Shown one piece after another: positions 1 through 7,395 of a stretch of 64,000 nt of DNA (positions are counted from its first letter, which is position 1; each line of letters starts with the position of its first letter). Made by a program: the position numbers and the translations under genes. This DNA comes from Nitrospirota bacterium. GTDB lineage: Bacteria; Nitrospirota; Thermodesulfovibrionia; Thermodesulfovibrionales; JdFR-88. The stretch spans positions 96,934 through 160,933 of the forward strand of contig JAJYIR010000002.1 of NCBI GenBank assembly GCA_021789935.1, in the 5' to 3' direction. Below the pieces are notes generated by a model, which was not told the DNA's origin, did not search any database, and worked only from the letters and a program-made list of their open reading frames with translations.

Positions 1-1
1 A

Positions 2-196
2 GGGCTGCCAAGCTATAAGGCGATAGACGAACCCCACAAAAAAATACACGAGCTGGCAATGGAGGCCGTGAAAGCCCTAAGTTCAGGCGATAAGGCGAAA
101 GCGGAACAGGCCTTCATGCAGATGGAAGCGGTTTCCGGGCAGATAGGGGCGCTTCTTGACGGAATTAAAAAAGAGTGCACCGGGAGCAAAAATTAA
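2..196 (+). CDS. C-terminal end of a CZB (chemoreceptor zinc-binding) domain protein, 5' truncated by window edge
   Basis: An open frame runs from the window edge to a TAA at 194-196 and gives 64 residues. It reads like the last helices of a CZB domain: a PHKKIHELA segment, then KALSSGDKAKAEQAF and SGQIGALLDGI, which matches the family pattern of a zinc-binding His followed by an amphipathic helix pair ending in an S...L..L segment. CZB domains sit at the C-terminus of cytoplasmic chemoreceptors and some diguanylate cyclases. The catalytic or signalling part lies outside the window, so the full protein type is unknown. The frame converges on nadA with only 23 nt between the stops. Confidence 0.55.
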   Translation, partial: GLPSYKAIDEPHKKIHELAMEAVKALSSGDKAKAEQAFMQMEAVSGQIGALLDGIKKECTGSKN

Positions 197-219
197 TTTT
201 TTAAAAAATAAAAAAACCG

Positions 220-1197
220 CTAAATGGCCAGCATCCTGTCAAGCGCCCTTTTGGCCGGGAGCCTTATCTCCTCCGGTACGCTGACGACGGTTCTCATCTC
301 TTTTAAGGCAGTGTAAACGCTCTTGAGAGTGGTCTTTTTCATGTTGGGGCATATCATGTCTCTTCTGAGCGGATAGAAGACCTTCTCCGGAGTGTCTTTC
401 CTGAGCCTGTGCATCAACCCCAGTTCCGTCCCAATTATGAATTCCTTGTGGGGCGAATTCTTTGCAAACCTGAGCATGCCGGAGGTGCTTGTAACATGGT
501 CAGCCGCCTCCAGGACCTCCATACGGCATTCGGGATGGGCCAGCAGAAGGGCCCCCGGATGTTCCTTCCTGGCCTTAAGCGCGTCTTCCCTTCTCACCCG
601 ATCATGGACATGGCAAAAACCGTCCCAGGCTATGACCTTTTTTTGAGTGTTTTTCTGCGCCCACATGGCCAGGTTCCTGTCCGGCACGCATATCACCTCA
701 TTGCCCGGCAGCGACTCTACAACTTTCACGACGTTCGCCGAGGTGCAGCAGATATCGCTATGCGCCTTCACCTCCGCCGTCGTGTTCACATAGCTGACAA
801 CGGGCACACCGGGATACCGCTGCCTCAGGTCCTTAAGTGAGAACTCCACCGGGAAAACCAGGGATGGCTGGACCTCGTACCCGGGAAAAGCCATTCTCAT
901 TTTCCGCGGTTTCTCCACCTGTATCATGTCCGCCATCGGGCAGCAGGCCTCGACCTCCGGAAGGAGTACCGTTTTTGAGGGGCTTAATATGGCGGCGCTC
1001 TCCGCCATGAAGTTCACACCGCAAAATACTATTACCTCGCATTCTATGGTGGATGCGGTCCTTGAAAGTTCCAGAGAGTCTCCAGTGAAGTCTGCCAGGT
1101 CCTGGACTTCGTCTCTCTGGTAATTATGGGCCAGTATTATGGCCTTTCTTTTTCTTTTAAGCTCCAGGATTTCCTGGAGCATGTCCAGTTCGTTCAT
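220..1197 (-). CDS. nadA: Quinolinate synthase NadA
   Basis: NadA condenses iminoaspartate with dihydroxyacetone phosphate to quinolinate in cytoplasmic NAD synthesis, using a [4Fe-4S] cluster. The 325-residue length is normal. The N-terminus has the family AHNYQ stretch, and the three expected cluster cysteines are visible at about residues 86 (CCPMAD), 195 (GFCHVH) and 283 (CPNMK). Other family blocks include CTSANVVKV, PDRNLAMW and HPECRMEV. A short AAGG lies just upstream of the ATG. The gene appears to be a single unit between a convergent neighbour and the lytic transglycosylase gene; nadB and nadC are not in the window. Confidence 0.96.
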   Translation of the reverse strand: MNELDMLQEILELKRKRKAIILAHNYQRDEVQDLADFTGDSLELSRTASTIECEVIVFCGVNFMAESAAILSPSKTVLLPEVEACCPMADMIQVEKPRKMRMAFPGYEVQPSLVFPVEFSLKDLRQRYPGVPVVSYVNTTAEVKAHSDICCTSANVVKVVESLPGNEVICVPDRNLAMWAQKNTQKKVIAWDGFCHVHDRVRREDALKARKEHPGALLLAHPECRMEVLEAADHVTSTSGMLRFAKNSPHKEFIIGTELGLMHRLRKDTPEKVFYPLRRDMICPNMKKTTLKSVYTALKEMRTVVSVPEEIRLPAKRALDRMLAI

Positions 1198-1226
1198 TTG
1201 CCTTAAATTCCAACCTGATCTGAGAT

Positions 1227-2012
1227 CTAAAACCCGGATGATGGGTCGTTGGTATATAAAACAGTCCCGTCATTACGCGTTACTCTGTATATTATAGTGT
1301 TTTTCCTTGAAGCAAGAGAAGTGTTTTTATGTTTTTTCTTTTTCTTTTTATTTTTCCTGAAAAAATTCTGTCCTGTGTTTTTCGCGGGCCCGGTTGGGCC
1401 GCCATATGACGCCAGGACCTTCCGCACATAGGTCCCTGTCTCCTGGTAAGGGGGGACAGAGCCGTATTTTTCTATGGATCCGGGCCCGGCATTGTATGCC
1501 GCAAGCGCAAGCGTAACATTGCCCCCATAGCGTTCAAGAAGGCCGCTCAGATACCGGACCCCTCCCTCGATGTTCTGCTCCGGGTCAAAGGGGTCGTAGA
1601 CACCAAGGGAGTTGGCTGTACCCGGCATAAGCTGCATAAGTCCCATGGCCCCTTTGGGCGAAACCGCCAGGCGGTCATAACCGGATTCAGCCCCGATGAC
1701 CGCTTTAACCAGCGACGGGTCCACCCCGTATTTGCGGCACATGTTCTGTATCAGGGCTTCAATATGGGGGGGGGGGTTGCTCCGGGTACGGCAAAATACG
1801 TACGATTGCTTTCCCCCGGCCCTTTTTTTGCGGCTTGCCGGGACGCTATCGGCGGCCACCTCCACTGCTCCCCTTCCGGGGATGTCTGTAAAATGGATAG
1901 TTCCGTCCGCATCGAAATACCTGTAAATGGCCGCGCCTGCTTTCGGAGAGGCAAAAAACAGAAAGGTCGTGAGAATGGCCGCGATGCATGAAATTTTTTC
2001 TTTCATATTCAT
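1227..2012 (-). CDS. Periplasmic lytic transglycosylase (SLT domain) with DUF4124 modules
   Basis: This 261-residue protein begins with a signal peptide (to about residue 27). A DUF4124 module follows at about 28-55 (IYRYFDADGTIHFTD), then an SLT/goose-lysozyme-type domain at about 80-200. The catalytic Glu is in AVIGAESGYD, followed by GAMGLMQLMPGTA and LALAAYNAGPG. Family enzymes cleave peptidoglycan and form 1,6-anhydromuramic ends. A very lysine-rich stretch (about 215-230, eight or more Lys) separates the SLT domain from a second short DUF4124-like segment (IIYRVTRNDGTVLYTND) at the C-terminus. DUF4124 at both ends is notable. The region just upstream is an 88-bp tandem repeat, so its promoter lies in or beyond that repeat. 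Confidence 0.9.
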   Translation of the reverse strand: MNMKEKISCIAAILTTFLFFASPKAGAAIYRYFDADGTIHFTDIPGRGAVEVAADSVPASRKKRAGGKQSYVFCRTRSNPPPHIEALIQNMCRKYGVDPSLVKAVIGAESGYDRLAVSPKGAMGLMQLMPGTANSLGVYDPFDPEQNIEGGVRYLSGLLERYGGNVTLALAAYNAGPGSIEKYGSVPPYQETGTYVRKVLASYGGPTGPAKNTGQNFFRKNKKKKKKHKNTSLASRKNTIIYRVTRNDGTVLYTNDPSSGF

Positions 2013-2017
2013 TCTAC

Positions 2018-2246
2018 TGATTTACGGCATTCGCTCACTAACCCTTCGGGGTGCGCTCGCTTTCCATTTTTAGACCCTTCAGGGTCTCGAATGCAGGGTC
2101 TTTCCTGATTTACCGCATTCGCTCACTAACCCTTCGGGGTGCGCTCGCTGTCCATTTTTAGACCCTTCAGGGTCTCGAATGCAGGGTCTTTCCTGATTTA
2201 CCGCATTCGCTCACTAACCCTTCGGGGTGCGCTCGCTGTCCATTTT
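2018..2246. repeat. Tandem 88-bp repeat, about 2.6 copies
   Basis: Units begin at 2018, 2106 and 2194 with exact 88-bp spacing; the third is truncated near 2246. Each unit holds a CCCTTCGGGG segment between CGCTCACT and GCGCTCGC, and a second palindrome GACCCTTCAGGGTC followed by TCGAATGC. Read on the minus strand, each unit starts with ATGGACAGCGAGCG and would give a nonapeptide ending at TAG. A diverged relative of this unit lies between ribE and ribBA at about 24127-24218. There are no unique spacers, so it is not a CRISPR array. Confidence 0.9.
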
Positions 2247-2400
2247 AACAACATGATGCGGGGCATAGTCAATCAAAACACGGGTGCCGGCGCGCGGATT
2301 ATCCTGAGAACAGAAGGCATGCGCCGGTTTTTATTTAGGAGTGCTGGTGGGCGCGCCTCCCCCTCTGAAGGCACGCCCGTAACAAAATTTGGCAGGAATT

Positions 2401-2604
2401 TCAGAGTTTCTGGACGTTTGCGGCCTTTGGGCCGCGTTCCCCATCGACGATCTCAAAGTTCACCTTGTCCCCTTCGTTCAAGGTCTTGAAACCGTCTGTC
2501 ATAATGGCCGAATAATGGACGAAGATATCAGGCCCGCTTTCCTGCTGAATGAATCCATACCCCTTGGTTTCATTGAACCACTTCACCTTTCCCTCGTACG
2601 ACAT
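2401..2604 (-). CDS. csp: Cold-shock domain protein (CspA family)
   Basis: This 67-residue protein is one complete cold-shock OB fold. It carries both RNA-binding motifs, RNP1 (KGYGFIQ) and RNP2 (DIFVHYSAI), which bind single-stranded RNA and DNA in the cytoplasm. It is close in sequence to the second csp at 46286, but has Gln-Gln where the other has Thr-Ser after RNP1. A GGAGGGTC stretch precedes the ATG, and a strong sigma-70 promoter lies about 80 nt upstream, leaving a roughly 70-nt leader. It is a single-gene unit. Confidence 0.96.
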   Translation of the reverse strand: MSYEGKVKWFNETKGYGFIQQESGPDIFVHYSAIMTDGFKTLNEGDKVNFEIVDGERGPKAANVQKL

Positions 2605-2680
2605 ACTTCTGACCCTCCTTCTTCCCTCCCGGGGAAAATGAAATACGGCAAAATCTGCCTGTCAAAACAAGCTAATTTTC

Positions 2681-2709
2681 TTTATAGCACGCGTCAAGCG
2701 CATTGTCAA
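2681..2709 (-). promoter_or_regulatory. Sigma-70 promoter of csp (2401-2604)
   Basis: On the minus strand a perfect TTGACA (2709-2704), a 17-bp spacer and TATAAA (2686-2681) are present. The predicted start near 2674 gives a leader of about 70 nt, which is usual for cold-shock genes. Confidence 0.75.
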
Positions 2710-3059
2710 TAATATTTTTTTATGCGCAACGCTCCCGAACTATTTGATTTTTATAATAAATCGTAAAAAAAAGAACTCGCTCCGCTTATGCCCCGACCGT
2801 CCACGTAACAACCGGAGCGTGAAAATGCTTTATGCGGCATGATCGATAATGGTCTCCAAAAAAATCTTACGCAGATTTAAATCTGCTATAAGGATTTTAT
2901 ATAATTGAATTATGCCCGCTTAATTGCTAAAATGAATACGTAAACTTATCTTGGGTCTTTACTTTTGAGAGAGTGGGCGACCACTCTTTTGTTTTGTGCG
3001 GGCAGGAATGGCAGGAGCGCACCCAGAGGAGAACAGGAGTCAGGAGTTTTTGATTTGAT
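2710..3059 (+). promoter_or_regulatory. rimP upstream region with a terminator-like leader hairpin
   Basis: This 350-nt stretch has no gene I can support. It contains a TATAAT at 2900-2905 with only a weak -35 (TTAAAT at 2877). A short perfect hairpin at 2970-2987 (AGAGTGG, GCGA loop, CCACTCT) runs into TTTTGTTTTG. A comparable GAGTGGGC hairpin leader is common before rimP in other bacteria, so this is probably a leader attenuator or processing hairpin. A GGAG about 14 nt before the ATG is the likely ribosome-binding site of rimP. Confidence 0.5.
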
Positions 3060-3515
3060 ATGGGCAGGGCAGAGGTAAAAATCAGGGAGCTGGCCCAAAA
3101 GGCCGCAGAGGGATTTGGATACACGGTGGAGTCGGTGGAACTCCTGGGGAGCGGGCCAAAGCTCCTTTTAAGGATAAGCATCGACAAGGAGGGGGGGGTC
3201 ACCATCAGAGATTGTGAGCTCATGAGCAGGGAGATCGGCGCTCTGCTGGATGTGGAGGACATCATCCCGGGCCGTTATCACCTTGAAGTCTCCTCTCCGG
3301 GTCTTGACCGGCCGCTTAAAGGGCCTGCCGATTTCAGGAAACAGACTGGAAAGCTCATAAGGGTATCCACCAAGACGCCTTTTGACGGGCAAACCTTCAT
3401 CGTAGGAAGGCTGCAAAAGGCGGAAGACAACTCTTTTATGATCGCAGTAGGGGAGAAAGAGCTGGAGATCCCTTACACTGCCGTTGCGAAGGCGCAGCTT
3501 GAAATCGAGATCTAG
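3060..3515 (+). CDS. rimP: Ribosome maturation factor RimP
   Basis: RimP helps 30S subunit assembly in the cytoplasm. The 151-residue length is typical. The N-terminal alpha/beta domain has the family block DCELMSREIGALLDVEDI (about residues 57-74) followed by YHLEVSSPGLDRPL, which is diagnostic of RimP. The C-terminal SH3-like beta domain holds the last 60 residues. nusA follows after 21 nt, the usual rimP-nusA order. Confidence 0.96.
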   Translation: MGRAEVKIRELAQKAAEGFGYTVESVELLGSGPKLLLRISIDKEGGVTIRDCELMSREIGALLDVEDIIPGRYHLEVSSPGLDRPLKGPADFRKQTGKLIRVSTKTPFDGQTFIVGRLQKAEDNSFMIAVGEKELEIPYTAVAKAQLEIEI

Positions 3516-3536
3516 GTTTTCAATACAGGGGGAGAG

Positions 3537-4664
3537 ATGAAAGAAATAGCGTTCCTTATAGACCAGATTTGCCGGGAAAAAGGCATTTCCAAGGAAGTGC
3601 TCGTGGGGGCGCTGGAATCCGCGTTGCTTTCAGCGGCGCGGAAACGCTACGGAGGAAGGACCAATATCAATCTGCGGATAGACCCCGATACGCTCAAGAT
3701 CACCGTGTTCGAGGAAAAACGGATAGTGGAGAGCGTCCAGAACCCCGATGAAGAGATCTCGGTAGAAGATGCCGAAGAGGAGTTCCCGGGCAAGACTCCC
3801 GGCGATATGGTGGAGATGCCCCTCGCGCCCATAGACTTCGGTCGCATCGCGGCCCAGACCGCAAAGCAAGTGATTCTGCAGCGCATGCGCGAGGCGGAGC
3901 GCGACGCCCTTTTTAACGAGTTCAAGGGCAAGGTGGGCCAGATCGTGAGCGGCAGTGTCATCAGGAAAGAAAAAAACTTCTATTACATAAATATAGGCAA
4001 GACCGAAGCGGTGCTGCCGTTAAAAGAGACCCTGGCGAGCGAGACGCTACGAAGAGGGGATTTTGTCAAGGCGTATATTGAGGACATCAGGATCACGCCC
4101 AAGGGGCCGGTAATACTGGTGTCCAGGGCGACGCCAAAGTTCGTGGCTGAGCTTTTCAGGATGGAGGTGCCCGAGATATCGGAAGGCCTCGTAAAAATAA
4201 GGGACATAGTGAGGGAGCCGGGGGAAAGGACGAAGGTTGCGGTTTTTTCAACCGACAGCTCCATAGACCCGGTCGGCGCATGCGTCGGCATGAAGGGGAC
4301 CAGAGTACAGTCCATAGTAAGAGAGCTTAAAGGCGAAAGAATAGACATAATACCCTGGAACGATGACCCCAGAGTGCTGATAGCCCGGGCACTGAGCCCC
4401 GCCACCATCGACAGGGTAGGCATTAATGAGGAGGAAAAGACGGCCATGGTCGTCGTTTCCGACCAGCAGCTCTCTATTGCCATAGGCAAAAAGGGCCAGA
4501 ACGTGCGGCTTGCCATGAAGCTCACCGGCTGGGACATAGACATAATAAGCGACACCGAATACTCGAAGATAAAGATGGAAGAGGCGGAGGCCGCCTTTGA
4601 CGAGGCCCTCCGGGACACAAAGAAGGAAAGGGAAAAACAGGAAAAGGCCCCGGCTGAGGATTAA
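3537..4664 (+). CDS. nusA: Transcription elongation/termination factor NusA
   Basis: This 375-residue protein has the NusA N-terminal RNA-polymerase-binding domain (about 1-125), an S1 domain (about 130-200), KH1 (about 230-290, GACVGMKGTRVQSI) and KH2 (about 300-350, AIGKKGQNVRLA). It ends in a short charged tail and lacks the C-terminal acidic repeats of E. coli NusA, as is common outside gammaproteobacteria. It modulates pausing, termination and antitermination. The usual downstream partners ylxR and infB are absent: a convergent CBM48 gene follows instead. The start ATG is preceded by GGGGGAGAG. Confidence 0.96.
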   Translation: MKEIAFLIDQICREKGISKEVLVGALESALLSAARKRYGGRTNINLRIDPDTLKITVFEEKRIVESVQNPDEEISVEDAEEEFPGKTPGDMVEMPLAPIDFGRIAAQTAKQVILQRMREAERDALFNEFKGKVGQIVSGSVIRKEKNFYYINIGKTEAVLPLKETLASETLRRGDFVKAYIEDIRITPKGPVILVSRATPKFVAELFRMEVPEISEGLVKIRDIVREPGERTKVAVFSTDSSIDPVGACVGMKGTRVQSIVRELKGERIDIIPWNDDPRVLIARALSPATIDRVGINEEEKTAMVVVSDQQLSIAIGKKGQNVRLAMKLTGWDIDIISDTEYSKIKMEEAEAAFDEALRDTKKEREKQEKAPAED

Positions 4665-4726
4665 CTAAGAACCGCTGCCGGCCGCCCTTGCCGTTAAAGA
4701 TTGCACAAAGATCGTCAACCGGCTAA

Positions 4727-4755
4727 AACCGGCCCCTGTGTCTGGGGGGCCGGTT
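4727..4755. terminator. GC-rich hairpin between convergent nusA and CBM48 gene
   Basis: AACCGGCCCC (4727-4736) pairs with GGGGGCCGGTT (4745-4755) across a short loop. The flank is only weakly T-rich on either strand, so it may be a bidirectional terminator or simply a 3'-end stabilising hairpin. The right arm overlaps the stop codon of the minus-strand CBM48 gene. Confidence 0.4.
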
Positions 4756-5137
4756 AAACCTGAATGACCGAGTCTTCCCCGCCGAATTCGTTCTTCACAT
4801 ATTTGTCAGCGCACCAGTCGTTTTCCCATTTCGCGTCGTCTATGAGATATTTGAACCTGTATTCGTGGCCCGCCGGGATTTCCAGGGCCATCTGGAAACT
4901 GCCGTCTTTCTGTTTTTTCATAATGTTTGCGTGCCGGTCCCATTGGTTGAAATCGCCGACTATAGCCACCTTGACGGCCCCGGGGACGGCCTCCGCAGGC
5001 AGAAAGAAAACCACTTTACAGACCGGCTTGTTTTTAAAATAGGTCTTTTTGAGCCCTTCAGCCACGGCAACCTCTTTTTGCCCGTTGGATTTCACAGGTT
5101 CCCCTTTCATTGTCTTTGTGGAAGTCATTTTTTTCAT
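4754..5137 (-). CDS. Single-domain CBM48/AMPK-type glycogen-binding-like protein
   Basis: The 127-residue product has a basic, low-complexity first 35 residues and then one early-set (E-set) beta-sandwich at about 38-127. The fold signature is clear: VFFLPAEAV, VAIVGDFNQWD, GSFQMALEIPAGHEYRFKYLID and WENDWCADKYV. This pattern is shared by CBM48 of glycogen-branching enzymes and AMPK beta subunits and binds alpha-glucans. No catalytic domain is fused and no glycogen gene is adjacent, so it may target a partner to glycogen or be regulatory. The function is inferred from fold only. Confidence 0.75.
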   Translation of the reverse strand: MKKMTSTKTMKGEPVKSNGQKEVAVAEGLKKTYFKNKPVCKVVFFLPAEAVPGAVKVAIVGDFNQWDRHANIMKKQKDGSFQMALEIPAGHEYRFKYLIDDAKWENDWCADKYVKNEFGGEDSVIQV

Positions 5138-5254
5138 GAAACAAACCCTCCATGTATAATAATGAATAACATAAAAAATTATGTCCCCTATTGCTTTTTA
5201 TATCATAAAACTGCCCTTCTATCAATAAGCTTACTTCATGTTTTGTCCTTTGGC

Positions 5255-5284
5255 TTTAAAAGAACAGTAGAAATATGGTATAAA
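5255..5284 (+). promoter_or_regulatory. Candidate promoter of ychF with near-leaderless start
   Basis: TTTAAA (5255-5260), an 18-bp spacer and TATAAA (5279-5284) lie immediately before the gene. The predicted start near 5291 is only about 4 nt from the ATG at 5295, and there is no Shine-Dalgarno between them. The -35 match is modest. Confidence 0.45.
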
Positions 5285-5294
5285 AGTGGTTCAG

Positions 5295-6389
5295 ATGAAG
5301 ATTGCGATAATCGGGTTTTCAAATTCCGGTAAAACGACCATATTCAATGCGCTAACAGGCCTGGGGCTCCCCACGAGCTCTTATGCATCCACAAGCGGCG
5401 AGGCCCGCGTGGGGGTGGTAAATGTGCCCGATGAACGGATAGACAACCTGTCCGGCATCTTTAAGCCGGCCAAAACCACATATGCAGCTGTGGACTATGT
5501 GGACTACATCGGGTTTACGAAGGGAGACATCAAACAGAACGCCAAGGTCCACGCGCATATAAAGGACGCTGATGCCCTTCTGCAGGTGGTGAGGGCCTTC
5601 GATGACCCCTCCGTGCCCCACCCGCTTGGCGGGACTGACCCGATGCGGGACCTGCGCGAACTTGAGGCCGAATTGGTGCTTGGCGACCTTATGCTTGTGG
5701 AAAAAAGGCTTGAAAGCATAGAGGAGTCCATTAAAAAAGGCAGAAAAGAAAAGGTAAGCGACGCCGAACGGGCGGTCCTTGTAAAATGCCGGGAGGCCCT
5801 GGAGGCGGAAAAGCCCCTGAGGGAGATAGAGTTCAGCATTGAGGAGCTGAAGGCCGTAAGGCACCTTGAGTTCCTTTCCATAAAACCTGAGCTCGTCGTT
5901 TTCAATGTGGCGGAAGAAATACTTTCAGATAAAAAAACGGGGGATGCGCTCCTGCAGGAAGCCCGCAGGCTGTTAAAAGGAAACGCTTCGGCCCTTTTCA
6001 TGTCCGGCAAGATAGAGATGGAGCTTGCCCAACTGTCCGCGGAAGAGCAGAAGGCGTTCCTTTCAGACCTGGGCATCGAAGAGCCGGCCCTGCGAAGACT
6101 CATAAAAGTGTCTTACGGGTTATTGAGACTTATTTCTTTTTTTACCGCCGGGGAAGACGAGGTAAAGGCCTGGACTATAAAAGAAGGGACCTCCGCCTCA
6201 AAGGCCGCGGGGAAAATACATTCGGACATAGAAAAGGGCTTTATAAGGGCCGAGATCGTCTCCTACCAGGATTTCATGAAGTGTGGCGGCTCCACGGCCG
6301 AGGCCAGGAAACTTGGCGTTTTCCGCCTTGAAGGCAGGGACTACCCTGTAAAAGACGGGGACATCATAAATTTCAGGTTCAACGTCTGA
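5295..6389 (+). CDS. ychF: OBG-family GTPase/ATPase YchF
   Basis: This YchF/OLA1-type P-loop NTPase associates with ribosomes and the stress response. Motifs seen are the Walker A GFSNSGKTT at residues 7-15, a long helical insertion with KRLESIEESIKKGRKEK at about 135-151, the NxxE nucleotide-specificity motif in FNVAEE, and a C-terminal TGS-like domain ending in DGDIINFRFNV. The NxxE in place of NKxD is the known YchF feature that favours ATP. The ATG at 5295 is chosen over the in-frame GTG at 5286 because MKIAIIGF is the family start. Confidence 0.93.
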   Translation: MKIAIIGFSNSGKTTIFNALTGLGLPTSSYASTSGEARVGVVNVPDERIDNLSGIFKPAKTTYAAVDYVDYIGFTKGDIKQNAKVHAHIKDADALLQVVRAFDDPSVPHPLGGTDPMRDLRELEAELVLGDLMLVEKRLESIEESIKKGRKEKVSDAERAVLVKCREALEAEKPLREIEFSIEELKAVRHLEFLSIKPELVVFNVAEEILSDKKTGDALLQEARRLLKGNASALFMSGKIEMELAQLSAEEQKAFLSDLGIEEPALRRLIKVSYGLLRLISFFTAGEDEVKAWTIKEGTSASKAAGKIHSDIEKGFIRAEIVSYQDFMKCGGSTAEARKLGVFRLEGRDYPVKDGDIINFRFNV

Positions 6390-6502
6390 TTTCTCATTTG
6401 GGCCTCAAAAAAACAATATTTATTTCCTTATAGGGCAGGCGAAAGCTGAAAAGGGCAGCGCGCTTAACAACAGGAGAATTATTGCCTGGCCGCCCTTAAC
6501 AG

Positions 6503-6545
6503 GTGGGGGGAGAAAACCTCTCTCCCCGGGTTATTTTTATTTTTT
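6503..6545 (+). terminator. Rho-independent terminator after ychF
   Basis: GGGGAGA (about 6507-6513) pairs with TCTCCCC (about 6520-6526) across a short loop. GGG and the T-rich run TTATTTTTATTTTTT follow on the plus strand. It may also serve the convergent tusA transcript. Confidence 0.6.
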
Positions 6546-6776
6546 CCTTATAAGAAAAACTACAGTGCCGCCTTGCTCATCTTTGGTCTCAAGCAGGTCA
6601 GAACCCATGTGCTTAACAACAGCCGGGATATCCGATTTGGAACCAGGGTCCGTAGCAATCACCTCTATCACCTGCCCTGCAGAAACCTCTTTGAGCGCCT
6701 TCTTTGTTTTCATGACCGGCATGGGGCAGTTCATCCCCCTGCAATCGACTATCTTGTCCGCAGTAACACTTGCCAT
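6537..6776 (-). CDS. tusA: TusA-family sulfur carrier protein
   Basis: This 79-residue protein has the TusA/SirA/YedF fold with the defining CPMP motif (residues 17-20, in GMNCPMPVMKTKKAL), where the Cys carries persulfide sulfur. TusA proteins relay sulfane sulfur in the cytoplasm, for example between rhodaneses, rDsr/Hdr systems and tRNA thiolation. Downstream of yeeE and the DUF302 gene on the same strand, it probably accepts imported or Sox-derived sulfur. A strong AAAGGAGG precedes the ATG. It is the last gene of the yeeE transcript. Confidence 0.9.
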   Translation of the reverse strand: MASVTADKIVDCRGMNCPMPVMKTKKALKEVSAGQVIEVIATDPGSKSDIPAVVKHMGSDLLETKDEQGGTVVFLIRKK

Positions 6777-6821
6777 TATTGCCTCCTTTCAATATTTTTT
6801 ATTTTTCCTGAGATCATTTTC

Positions 6822-7352
6822 TTAAAACCTTTTCTCTACCACGTCATCCACAATCCCACCCAGCAGTTTTTCAACCTCCTTTAGCGCCGCCTTGCCGGCA
6901 TTGCTTTTCCAGACAGGACGCTCATAAGAGAGGTAAACCTTTTTTTCATCGCCCGGAAGGGTATAGACAGCTATCCTGTACGGACAGAACGCGATAAAAT
7001 GAGGGTTCCGTTCCATCATGTCTCTTGATACGACCGCGCTGCAAAACTCCAGCACCTTTGCCCTCGCAAATATTTTTTTCGTTCTGCCCAGGGCCATTCC
7101 CGTACGGTCAAGCATCTTCTGAACATGGGAAACCCCTGAGACGACGAGACCACGGTTTGTGAGCGCCATGTTCAGATCATTCCATACGGTATCGAAATCC
7201 CCGTGCACAGAACGTATTACAACGGGGCCGTCATCCGGGGCGACGGCAAATGCCGCCCGCAAGCTGAGACAGGACACAAGACACAGTGCCAGGACCCCGG
7301 CCAGAAGCGCGTGCGCAGGCAGCGCTCCGCCTCTGTCTTTGTGCTGTCTCAT
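6822..7352 (-). CDS. DUF302-domain exported protein
   Basis: This 176-residue product has a basic N-terminus and a hydrophobic signal segment (about residues 13-36, ending AAFAVA). A DUF302 domain follows at about 55-150 (DFDTVWNDLNMALTNRGL, FCPYRIAVY). DUF302 has no established reaction, but it recurs in clusters of sulfur-oxidation and thiosulfate genes. Here it lies between yeeE and tusA, 43 nt downstream of yeeE, so a role in sulfur handling in the periplasm or at the membrane is inferred from position. Confidence 0.8.
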   Translation of the reverse strand: MRQHKDRGGALPAHALLAGVLALCLVSCLSLRAAFAVAPDDGPVVIRSVHGDFDTVWNDLNMALTNRGLVVSGVSHVQKMLDRTGMALGRTKKIFARAKVLEFCSAVVSRDMMERNPHFIAFCPYRIAVYTLPGDEKKVYLSYERPVWKSNAGKAALKEVEKLLGGIVDDVVEKRF

Positions 7353-7395
7353 TTCTCTGCCTTTGCCCCGTTTAATGCCTCTGCCTTTGTCAGCC

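Noticed and set aside
2018..2246. Possible CRISPR array
   Set aside because: The 88-bp units are near-identical throughout and have no variable spacers; no cas genes are nearby.
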